The notes beneath the pieces are model-generated. The model ran no database searches. It was not told the origin of the DNA and saw only the letters and a list, made by a program, of their open reading frames with translations. A stretch of 37,801 nt of DNA from SCQX01 sp035720945. GTDB taxonomy: Bacteria; Pseudomonadota; Gammaproteobacteria; Burkholderiales; Burkholderiaceae_B. The DNA lies in the NCBI GenBank assembly GCA_035720945.1, contig DASTNK010000034.1, forward strand, positions 1 to 37,801, read 5' to 3'. Of the stretch, positions 1 through 6,720 are shown piece after piece (the first letter of the stretch is position 1; every line of letters starts with the position of its first letter). Both the position numbers and the translations under genes were made by a program.

Positions 1-22
1 ACATTCTCGACTTTTAAAACAA

Positions 23-1549
23 TCAGCAGATCACACTGGGTTGCCAGGGCACGAACTCGTTTTGTCCATAGCCATAGATCTCGCTCTTTGAGCGCTCGCC
101 GGAGGCGCAGCGGCGTATCATCTCGTAGAATTCCCGCCCCAGTTGCTGAATATCGGCACCTTCGTCCACGACCGTTCCGCAATTGATGTCCATGTCGTCC
201 CGCTGACGATCCCACAAGACGGTGTTGGTCGCCAGTTTGAGCGACGGGGACGGCACGCAGCCGAATGCGGAACCACGGCCCGTCGTGAAGCAGATGATGT
301 TGGCGCCGCCCGCCACCTGGCCGGTGGCGGACATGGGGTCATAGCCCGGCGTGTTCATGAACACCAGGCCGGGGGCCTGGACAGGTTCCGCGTAGTCGTA
401 GACTTCCATCAAGCCCGTCGTGCCGCCTTTGGCCACGCCACCGAGCGATTTCTCCAGAACGGTGGTCAGCCCCCCCTTCTTGTTGCCGGCGGACGGGTTG
501 TTGTTCATCGACGCGTGGTTGCGATGGCACACGTCTTCCCACCATCCGAAAATATCGACCAGTTTCTTGCCAACAGCGGGCGTCGCCGCGCGACAGGTGA
601 GCAGGTGTTCCGCGCCGTAGATCTCGGGGGTTTCCGAAAGAATCGCCGTGCCACCGTTGCGCACCAGGATGTCCACGGCGGCGCCCAGCACCGGATTGGC
701 GGTGATCCCGGAGAAACTGTCGGAACCACCACACTGCAAGCCGATTTTCAGATGACTGACGGGGACGGGCGTGCGTTCCGCCCTGTTGGCCTCGGCCAAC
801 ATGCCTTTGACCAGCTCCACGCCCTTGGCGATGCTCTTGGGCGTGCCGCCGACGTCCTCGATATTGAACGTATGCAGGTTGCTGCCTTCCCGCAGCGCAT
901 GCGCCTTCATCATGACCGAAATCTGGTTGGTCTCGCAGCCGAGACCGATAATCAGCAAGCCCGCGAAATTCGGATGCCGGACGTATCCGGCGATCGTTCG
1001 CTGCAGCACCTTCAGCCCTTCTCCGGACGCGTCGATCCCACACCCGACGCCGTGGGTCAGCGCCACGACGCCATCCACGTTGGGGTAGGCCGCCAGCGCT
1101 TCAGGATGAATATCGCGCCTGAACTGGTCCGCGATGGCATGCGCGACCGTGGCCGAGCAGTTCACCGACGTCAGGATGCCGATGTAATTGCGCGTCGCCA
1201 CCCGCCCATCGGGCCGGACGATACCCATGAAGGTATCGGGCTTGTCGGCCACGCGGGTCGGCACATAGTCTTGTGAGAACCGATAGTCCTTGTCGAACTC
1301 GCGGAACTCCATGTTATGCATATGCACATGCTGGCCGGCGGCGATATCCCGGGTGGCGAACCCGATGATCTGCCCGTAGCGTCTAACGGGTTGCCCACTG
1401 GCCACCGCCCTGAGGGCGATCTTGTGCCCCAGCGGAACCGGGTTGAGCAGCTCCAGGTTGTTGACGCGGTCACCCTTTGACAGGTCCCGCAGGGCGATCA
1501 TGACATCGTCCGCGGGATTGAGGATCAGGAATTTTTCGCTTTTGGACAT
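23..1549 (-). CDS. UxaA/GarD-family altronate or galactarate dehydratase-like enzyme
   Basis: Predicted cytoplasmic dehydratase for a sugar acid or related hydroxy-acid. An N-terminal SAF-type domain (about residues 1-85) is fused to the large UxaA/GarD catalytic domain. Family hallmarks are visible: VRPDGRVATRNY, TSVNCSATV, LGCETNQ, LQCGGSDSFSG and the late NTPGYDPMSATGQ block. The length of 508 residues fits a complete single-chain UxaA rather than a split SuyA/SuyB sulfolactate lyase pair. I chose the ATG at 1549; an in-frame TTG nine bases upstream abuts the stop codon of the binding-protein gene, and neither start has a strong ribosome site. It is the last visible gene of a five-gene operon with an ABC importer, so it probably acts on the imported compound. 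The exact substrate (altronate, galactarate, sulfolactate) cannot be read from sequence. Confidence 0.85.
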   Translation of the reverse strand: MSKSEKFLILNPADDVMIALRDLSKGDRVNNLELLNPVPLGHKIALRAVASGQPVRRYGQIIGFATRDIAAGQHVHMHNMEFREFDKDYRFSQDYVPTRVADKPDTFMGIVRPDGRVATRNYIGILTSVNCSATVAHAIADQFRRDIHPEALAAYPNVDGVVALTHGVGCGIDASGEGLKVLQRTIAGYVRHPNFAGLLIIGLGCETNQISVMMKAHALREGSNLHTFNIEDVGGTPKSIAKGVELVKGMLAEANRAERTPVPVSHLKIGLQCGGSDSFSGITANPVLGAAVDILVRNGGTAILSETPEIYGAEHLLTCRAATPAVGKKLVDIFGWWEDVCHRNHASMNNNPSAGNKKGGLTTVLEKSLGGVAKGGTTGLMEVYDYAEPVQAPGLVFMNTPGYDPMSATGQVAGGANIICFTTGRGSAFGCVPSPSLKLATNTVLWDRQRDDMDINCGTVVDEGADIQQLGREFYEMIRRCASGERSKSEIYGYGQNEFVPWQPSVIC

Positions 1550-1558
1550 GGCTTTCAA

Positions 1559-2359
1559 TTACTTCAGCATGTTCTCGGGCAATGACTGACCGAAGAAATA
1601 TTTCTTGTAGATCGCATTGAGCTGGCCATTCTTGAGATTGGTCGACACCCATTTATTGATGCGGGCCTTGAATGCCGGCTCGTTCTGGCGAATGCCCACC
1701 CCCATCGGGAACTGCGTGGCCGTGTATTTGTAGGCAAGATCGGCTTTTGGATTCGCCTTGAGGATCTCCGGCAACACGCTGGGAGCGCCCACCAGCACTT
1801 TCTGCTGCCCCGTCGACGCGGCGGTATTGGACGTGGCGTCGTCTTCGTAGCGAACGATCCGCACCCCTGGAACACCCTTCACGGAATCAGTGATCGTCAT
1901 GTCGCTGGTCGTGCCGCGCGTCACCGCGATCGACATTTTGGCCAGATCCTTGGGGCCGGTGATCTTCGCGGCCTTGGGCCCGAACACCACGACGGGAACC
2001 ACGCCGTACGGTTCGGAAAAGTCGATGACCTTCTTGCGTTCGGCGGTGATCGAGAACGACGCCATGATCGCGTCGACTTTGTTGGTGCGCAAGTACTGCA
2101 CCCGGGTCGGGCCGGTCACGGGGACGATCACCAGCTTCACCCCCAGATCCTTGGCAAGCAGGCGCGCTGAATCGACATCAAACCCCGTCTTCTTGGCATC
2201 TTTGTCGACCATGCCGTAAGGGGGGGCGCTGATGTCGACACCAATTCGGATCTCGCCCTTTTTCTGAATGCTGGTCAGCTCGTTCGCCTGCGCGGTGAAC
2301 GCGCAGGCCGTCGCCGCGATGCAAAGGGCCAGCGTGGGAAGGGTCTTGAAAATCTGCAT
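1559..2359 (-). CDS. ABC transporter periplasmic solute-binding protein (SBP_bac_3, polar amino acid type)
   Basis: Captures a small polar ligand in the periplasm and delivers it to the permeases encoded upstream. The 266-residue product starts with a typical signal peptide (MQIFKTLP, hydrophobic core, AQA cleavage region near residue 25), then the family-3 opening IRIGVDISAPPYGMVD and the GFDVDSARLLAKDLG block. The ATG at 2359 is preceded by GGAG at good spacing; a longer in-frame start exists but would bury the signal peptide. The stop codon directly abuts the dehydratase gene and the ATPase gene ends 56 bases upstream, so all are probably co-transcribed. Family members mostly bind amino acids, but some bind other small acids; the dehydratase neighbour makes a carboxylated sugar or hydroxy-acid ligand possible. 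That is inference. Confidence 0.9.
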   Translation of the reverse strand: MQIFKTLPTLALCIAATACAFTAQANELTSIQKKGEIRIGVDISAPPYGMVDKDAKKTGFDVDSARLLAKDLGVKLVIVPVTGPTRVQYLRTNKVDAIMASFSITAERKKVIDFSEPYGVVPVVVFGPKAAKITGPKDLAKMSIAVTRGTTSDMTITDSVKGVPGVRIVRYEDDATSNTAASTGQQKVLVGAPSVLPEILKANPKADLAYKYTATQFPMGVGIRQNEPAFKARINKWVSTNLKNGQLNAIYKKYFFGQSLPENMLK

Positions 2360-2415
2360 GTCTTGCTCCGTTGTTATCGTTTGAAAAAACTTCGTGATGA
2401 ATGGGATATGGCCGC

Positions 2416-3144
2416 TCACAGGCCGTTGCTGATGAACTGCCGCAGTTCGGGGGTGGCCGGATTCTTCAATAGGTTTCGATCACCGGACTCCCAGACAACC
2501 CCCTCCCGCATATAGATGATCTGGTCCGCCACGGCCGACGCGAAACCCATTTCATGCGTCACCAGCACCATCGTCATGCCGCCCTTGGCCAGTCCTTCGA
2601 TCACCTTCAGCACTTCACCCGTGATCTGCGGATCCAGGGCGGATGTCACCTCGTCGAACAGCATCAATTCGGGTTGCATGGCCAGCGATCGGGCAATGGC
2701 GACACGCTGCTGCTGCCCCCCCGAGAGCTGGTCGGGATACGCATCGATCTTGTCGGACAACCCCACCTGGCCCAGCACATGCGCGGCCAGTTCCTGCGCT
2801 TCCTTGCGCCCGACGTTCTTGACCTTGCGCGGCGCCAGCGTGATGTTCTTTTCGACGGTCAAGTGGGGAAATAGGTTGTAGCTCTGGAACACGATCCCGA
2901 CCTGCAGCCTGAGGGCCGGGATATCGCAATCCTTCGCATGCAACGCCCGGTCGCAGACGTACAGCTCGCCGCCATCGATTTCCTCCAGGCCATTGATGCA
3001 GCGCAGCGCCGTGCTCTTGCCGGAGCCACTCTGGCCGATCAGGGCGACGACATTGCCTTTGGGGACTTCCAGTGAGATGCCTTTCAGGACTTCCAGATCC
3101 CCAAAGGATTTCCTGACGTTCTGGAAACGGACTCGCGGACTCAT
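2416..3144 (-). CDS. ABC transporter ATP-binding protein (GlnQ/HisP-like)
   Basis: Cytoplasmic ATPase that powers the importer. In the 242-residue protein the Walker A GQSGSGKST lies at 37-45, the Q-loop glutamine near 87, the signature LSGGQQQ at 140-146, Walker B LMLFDE at 160-165 followed by the D-loop, and the H-loop histidine at 197 (VTHEMG). The ATG at 3144 follows GAGGG at proper spacing; the longer open frame upstream has no family similarity. It lies just downstream of the second permease gene in the same direction. Walker B is followed by VTSALDP rather than the commoner PTSALDP, a substitution known in this subfamily and not a defect. Confidence 0.93.
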   Translation of the reverse strand: MSPRVRFQNVRKSFGDLEVLKGISLEVPKGNVVALIGQSGSGKSTALRCINGLEEIDGGELYVCDRALHAKDCDIPALRLQVGIVFQSYNLFPHLTVEKNITLAPRKVKNVGRKEAQELAAHVLGQVGLSDKIDAYPDQLSGGQQQRVAIARSLAMQPELMLFDEVTSALDPQITGEVLKVIEGLAKGGMTMVLVTHEMGFASAVADQIIYMREGVVWESGDRNLLKNPATPELRQFISNGL

Positions 3145-3151
3145 AAAACCC

Positions 3152-3808
3152 TCACGACCTGGAATGCCGCTTGAGCTTGCGCTCCAGACGGTACGACAGG
3201 ATTGACAGCGGATAGCACATGGCAAAATAGATCAGCGCCGCCACGGTGAACACGACGAACGGCTTGAACGTCGAGTTGTTGATGACGCGCGACGAATAGG
3301 TGAGGTCGAAGAACCCGATGACCACCGCGTACGACGTGTTCTTCACGATCTGGACCAGAAAGCCCACGGTGGGGGGAATCGCGACACGGAGCGCCTGCGG
3401 CAATATGACATGCGCCAGGACCTGGAATTTCCTCAGGGCCAGGCTTTCCGAGGCTTCCCATTGGGTGCGGGGAATGGCTTCGATGCAGCCCCGCCAGATT
3501 TCCCCCAGGAAGGCGCTGGAATACAACGTCATGGCGATTCCGGCGGCCACCAGGGCGGGCAGATCGTACCCGGCGATGCTGATACCGAAATAGCAGATGA
3601 ACATGACCACCGGCAGCGGGATGCCCTGGATCAGCTTCACATAGCCGGCGCTCAGAATTCTGAAAAACCACCCGTGGGACGTCCGCGCGATGGCCACAGG
3701 CAACCCCACCACCGTACCGCCGACAAAGCCGAGAATCGACAACACCAGCGTCCAGCCGGCACCGATCAGAATGAACAGCCATTGGCTGTACGTCACACCC
3801 AGGATCAT
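3152..3808 (-). CDS. ABC transporter permease (HisM/GlnP family), second subunit
   Basis: Inner-membrane permease of 218 residues with about five hydrophobic segments and the family coupling motif (EASESLALRKFQVLAHVILPQA, read as EAA---G/L---ILPQA) near the middle, which docks on the ATPase. The ATG at 3808 overlaps the stop of the preceding permease gene by four bases (ATGA), a sign of translational coupling, and has a GAGGTG ribosome site inside the upstream gene. Two different permease subunits imply a heterodimeric channel, usual for polar amino acid importers. The longer open frame reading through the upstream gene is a shadow. Confidence 0.92.
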   Translation of the reverse strand: MILGVTYSQWLFILIGAGWTLVLSILGFVGGTVVGLPVAIARTSHGWFFRILSAGYVKLIQGIPLPVVMFICYFGISIAGYDLPALVAAGIAMTLYSSAFLGEIWRGCIEAIPRTQWEASESLALRKFQVLAHVILPQALRVAIPPTVGFLVQIVKNTSYAVVIGFFDLTYSSRVINNSTFKPFVVFTVAALIYFAMCYPLSILSYRLERKLKRHSRS

Positions 3809-4554
3809 GACTTCACCTCGCTGGCTGTCGCGCCGCCGACACGGCCCGTTTTCACCCGTCCGCCCACGGACGATCTGGCTCTTGCGAGGTGCCGTTGTTT
3901 CGGGAATGCCAGGTTGTAGCAACCCGCCATGACAAGCCTCAGCAGCCAGGACATCACCAGATAAATGACGGCGATGACCACATAGGCCTCGAAACCACGA
4001 AAAGTCCGGCTCTGGATCTCCAGCCCGATGGCCGTGAGTTCCTCGACGGAAATCTGCGACATGATCGACGAGGCCAGCATCATCAGCACGAACTGGCTGA
4101 TGAGGGACGGGTACATCTTTTCTATCGCCTGGGGCAGCACGACGTGGCGCATGACCTGCCCGCGGCGCAGACCCAGGCACGCGGCGGCTTCTTTCTGCCC
4201 ATAGTGCACGGCGTCGATCCCCGCCCGCACGATCTCGCACGTATACCCCGAGGTGTTGATGGACAGCGCGACCACGGCGGCATAGAACGCGGGCACCAGG
4301 AAGCCCAGCGCCGAGAGCCCGAAGAACAGCCAGAAAGTCTGCACGATCAATGGCGTGTTGCGTGTCAGATCCACAAAGCCGGCGGCCAGGCGGCGCGCAA
4401 GAGGCGAGCCTTGGCTACGGGCCACGGCCAGCGCCACACCGAGCACGAATCCGCCGATCAAGGAAATGATGGACAGCTCGGTCGACACCCAAAGGCCATG
4501 GAGCAGGCTGGGCCAATACGCGCCGATGAAGCTGAAGTCGAAGCTGTAGTTCAT
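3805..4554 (-). CDS. ABC transporter permease (HisQ/GltJ family), first subunit
   Basis: Inner-membrane permease of 249 residues, first gene of the importer-dehydratase operon. Hydrophobic segments begin near residue 20. The motif TRNTPLIVQTFWLFFGL is diagnostic of the polar amino acid permease family, and the EAA coupling loop reads KEAAACLGLRRGQVMRHVVLPQA. A basic, glycine-rich tail of about 30 residues after the last membrane segment is longer than usual. The ATG at 4554 faces a 366-base divergent intergenic region with a candidate promoter. Its stop overlaps the next permease start by four bases. Confidence 0.92.
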   Translation of the reverse strand: MNYSFDFSFIGAYWPSLLHGLWVSTELSIISLIGGFVLGVALAVARSQGSPLARRLAAGFVDLTRNTPLIVQTFWLFFGLSALGFLVPAFYAAVVALSINTSGYTCEIVRAGIDAVHYGQKEAAACLGLRRGQVMRHVVLPQAIEKMYPSLISQFVLMMLASSIMSQISVEELTAIGLEIQSRTFRGFEAYVVIAVIYLVMSWLLRLVMAGCYNLAFPKQRHLARARSSVGGRVKTGRVGGATASEVKS

Positions 4555-4920
4555 GCCGAATGGTTCTTGTCACCGTGTTTTGTCCACCTCACGGGAACCA
4601 AGTATCCATGACGCGCATTCGGCGCGTCGAACGAATAATAGTGGTCGGCTGTACGCTTTTTGGAATGGCCGCCCGCCCCACACAGGAGAAGACGGGGTTT
4701 CCGACGTCAAACAGTCGACGAGACTACGGGTAAACCATGATCTCCCTTGCGCTCAAGTCGGCCCACGGCGATAGGTACCCGCCACAGTGCTCCTGTACCG
4801 GCCCGATGGTTTAACTATACTCATACCCCATCCACCCGCTCTCGGCGGTGATAGTCATGTCTGCCGCCTTGACAGCACCGGTGCGTTGGTTCAAAACCGG
4901 ATTCACCCTTTGGAGGCTAC
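4555..4920. other. Divergent intergenic region between importer operon and oxidoreductase gene
   Basis: No credible gene is present; short open frames here lack ribosome sites and family features. The left part holds the candidate operator at 4610-4628. On the plus strand TATACT at 4816-4821 is a possible -10 element for the oxidoreductase gene, but its -35 (CTGTAC) is poor. A TTGACA hexamer near 4870 has no good -10 at the right distance. The region probably carries two divergent promoters. Confidence 0.5.
4601..4630 (-). promoter_or_regulatory. Candidate promoter with embedded operator for the ABC-dehydratase operon
   Basis: On the minus strand a TCGACG hexamer (4630-4625) lies 18 bases before GATACT (4606-4601), a weak -35/-10 pair about 40 bases upstream of the first permease ATG. 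A perfect inverted repeat GACGCGC-ATTCG-GCGCGTC (4610-4628) fills the spacer, where a repressor could block polymerase. Seen directly: the repeat and the hexamers. Inferred: their role. Confidence 0.35.
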
Positions 4921-5931
4921 ATGAGTATCAAGACCATTTACGTTCAGGCCGGTGGCGGCTTCGACAAGGTAATGATGGGCGCAAGCGAGCCCAGGCCCCC
5001 AGGTGTCGGCGAGGTTGCCGTGCGCATCCGCGCCAGTTCACTGAACTATCACGACTTGGGTGTGGTGAGCGGAAGAATGCCGCCCAGCGAGCAGCGCATC
5101 CCCATGTCCGACGGCGCTGGCGAGATCATCGCCGTGGGCGCGGGCGTCGAGGAATTCGCCATCGGCGATCATGTGGTCAGCACCTTCTTCCCCGACTGGC
5201 TGGATGGCAACCCCAGGCATGCCGGGTTTGGCCGTACACCGGGAGACGGTATCGACGGGTACGCGCGCGAACAGGCAACGATGCCCGCCACCGCATTCAC
5301 GCATGCGCCACACGGCTATAGCCATGCGGAAGCCGCAACTCTCACCACCGCCGGCCTCACGGCTTGGCGCGCCTTGTTCGAAAACGGCCAACTGAAGTCT
5401 GGCGAGGCCGTTCTGGTTCAAGGCACGGGCGGGGTCTCCATCTTTGCCCTGCAACTGGCCAAGCGCGCGGGAGCGCAGGTGATCGCAACCTCGTCCAGCG
5501 ACGAAAAGCTCGATAAGCTGAGGGCGCTGGGTGCCGACGCGGTGATCAACTATCGTGACGACCCTGAATGGGGGACAACCGTCCGGCGCCTGACCGATGG
5601 TCGCGGCGTCGATCATGTCGTCGAGGTCGGCGGACCAGCGACGTTGGCACAGTCCATCACCGCCAGTCGAGTGGGCGGCCATATCGCCGTGATTGGTGTG
5701 CTTAGTGGTCGCACCAGCCAGCTGCCGTTGTCGCAGGCCCTGTCCCGGCAGGTGCGCCTGCAAGCCATACTGGTCGGCAACCGCCGCCAACAGCAGGATT
5801 TCATCCGTGCCATCGAAGCCACGGGCCTGCGACCCGTGATTGATCGGCACTTTCCCTTGGACGAGATCGTTGCCGCCTTCCAGCACCAGGCCAGCGGGCG
5901 GCATTTCGGCAAAATCGTGCTCGATATCTAG
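4921..5931 (+). CDS. Zinc-independent MDR alcohol dehydrogenase / quinone-oxidoreductase-like protein
   Basis: Soluble NAD(P)H-dependent oxidoreductase of the medium-chain dehydrogenase/reductase superfamily, 336 residues. The N-terminal GroES-like domain reads ASSLNYHDLGVVSGR near 38-52, and the Rossmann domain has the nucleotide loop VLVQGTGGVSIFALQLAK at 164-181. The cysteine cluster of a structural zinc site is absent and the catalytic zinc GHE motif is replaced by SDGAGE, so this belongs with quinone oxidoreductase/enoyl reductase relatives. The ATG at 4921 has a strong GGAGG site seven bases upstream. The gene stands alone on its strand; its TAG stop lies inside the left CTAG of the palindromic element that follows. 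Natural substrate unknown. Confidence 0.88.
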   Translation: MSIKTIYVQAGGGFDKVMMGASEPRPPGVGEVAVRIRASSLNYHDLGVVSGRMPPSEQRIPMSDGAGEIIAVGAGVEEFAIGDHVVSTFFPDWLDGNPRHAGFGRTPGDGIDGYAREQATMPATAFTHAPHGYSHAEAATLTTAGLTAWRALFENGQLKSGEAVLVQGTGGVSIFALQLAKRAGAQVIATSSSDEKLDKLRALGADAVINYRDDPEWGTTVRRLTDGRGVDHVVEVGGPATLAQSITASRVGGHIAVIGVLSGRTSQLPLSQALSRQVRLQAILVGNRRQQQDFIRAIEATGLRPVIDRHFPLDEIVAAFQHQASGRHFGKIVLDI

Positions 5932-5991
5932 GGAGCCTCTGAACAAATCACCGCGCTTGCTTGCCGCTCGACTTGTTCAGAGGCTCCCTAG
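5928..5991. repeat. CTAG-flanked palindromic element, possible MITE or insertion-sequence remnant
   Basis: A perfect inverted repeat: GGAGCCTCTGAACAA at 5932-5946 returns as its reverse complement at 5973-5987 with 26 bases between. Both ends are bounded by CTAG (5928-5931 and 5988-5991), which reads as a four-base target duplication. Total length without the CTAGs is 56 bp, too short to code. Terminal repeats of about 15 bp plus a CTAG-type duplication fit elements of the IS5 superfamily, but I could not compare with a library. It could also fold into a strong mRNA hairpin and end transcription of the upstream gene, although no U-tract follows. Confidence 0.6.
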
Positions 5992-6257
5992 TGCCGTGTT
6001 CGATGCCTGGCTAATTTGAACACGCAACTGCGGGGCCGGAACCTGCCATGCATCCGGGATGCTGGCGGCGGTATTTGAGTGGGCGGAGCGGTGACGCTGG
6101 AATGTGCTGCGGACCCAAGCACGTCCGTCCCGCTTCATATAGCCTGCGAAAATATGTTATGTGTTCGCAAAGCAAACGCGTAGAATAATTCCTCAAATGC
6201 GGCCTATCGGATTTTTTGGAAGCTTCTCGCTGACACACAACCGGAGCCAAAGACGCC
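5992..6257. other. Leader region of the plus-strand Mo-hydroxylase genes
   Basis: No convincing gene. The open frame on the opposite strand (about 6011-6283) has no ribosome site or recognisable domain. A TAGAAT at 6181-6186 could be a -10 element for the [2Fe-2S] gene at 6258, but no good -35 is seen at 17 bases. The stretch is more AT-rich around 6130-6200 than its surroundings, as expected of a promoter region. Confidence 0.4.
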
Positions 6258-6719
6258 ATGAAGCACTTCACTCTCAAAGTCAACGGTCGCGAGCAGAAAG
6301 TGGAGGCGGAACCCGACTCGCCGCTGCTTTATGTTTTGCGCGACGATCTCAACCTCAAGGGTCCGCGTTTCGGCTGCGGCCTGGGGCAATGTGGTGCCTG
6401 CACCGTAATCATGGATGGCAACGCAACCCGCTCATGCGTCTTTCCGGTATCGGCGGCGGTCGGCAAAGAGATAGTCACACTCGAAGGCCTTGGCTCCAGC
6501 CAGCATCCACATAAAATCCAGCAAGCGTTCATCGACGCGCAGGCCGCGCAGTGTGGATACTGCATCAATGGCATGATCATGACGGCCAAGGCATTCCTCG
6601 ACAAGAATCCACACCCGAGCGCCGAGGACGTGCGCCAGGCTCTAGCCTATAACCTATGTCGATGCGGCACCCATGTGCGCATAGTCGATGCCGTCATGCT
6701 CGCGGCAAAAGAGGCATAG
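6258..6719 (+). CDS. [2Fe-2S] subunit of a molybdenum hydroxylase (IorA/CoxS-like)
   Basis: Electron-transfer subunit of a xanthine-oxidase-family enzyme, 153 residues. The plant-type ferredoxin cluster is bound by C40, C45, C48 and C60 (GCGLGQCGAC...C); the second, Mo-proximal cluster by C99, C102, C134 and C136 (CGYC...CRC). Length and motifs match isoquinoline 1-oxidoreductase alpha subunits. The ATG follows CGGAG at a somewhat long spacing. The Mo subunit gene begins two bases after this stop, so the two are translated together. No signal peptide is present; family members of this type are exported by hitch-hiking on the twin-arginine signal of the large subunit. No FAD subunit gene is nearby. 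Confidence 0.92.
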   Translation: MKHFTLKVNGREQKVEAEPDSPLLYVLRDDLNLKGPRFGCGLGQCGACTVIMDGNATRSCVFPVSAAVGKEIVTLEGLGSSQHPHKIQQAFIDAQAAQCGYCINGMIMTAKAFLDKNPHPSAEDVRQALAYNLCRCGTHVRIVDAVMLAAKEA

Positions 6720-6720
6720 C

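Noticed and set aside
2575..2670. Walker B of the importer ATPase followed by VTSALDP instead of PTSALDP
   Set aside because: Initially looked like a defective ATPase, but this variant is common in polar amino acid importers and all catalytic residues are intact.
6011..6283. A 90-codon minus-strand frame in the Mo-hydroxylase leader
   Set aside because: No ribosome site, no recognisable domain, and it overlaps the start of the [2Fe-2S] gene on the other strand.
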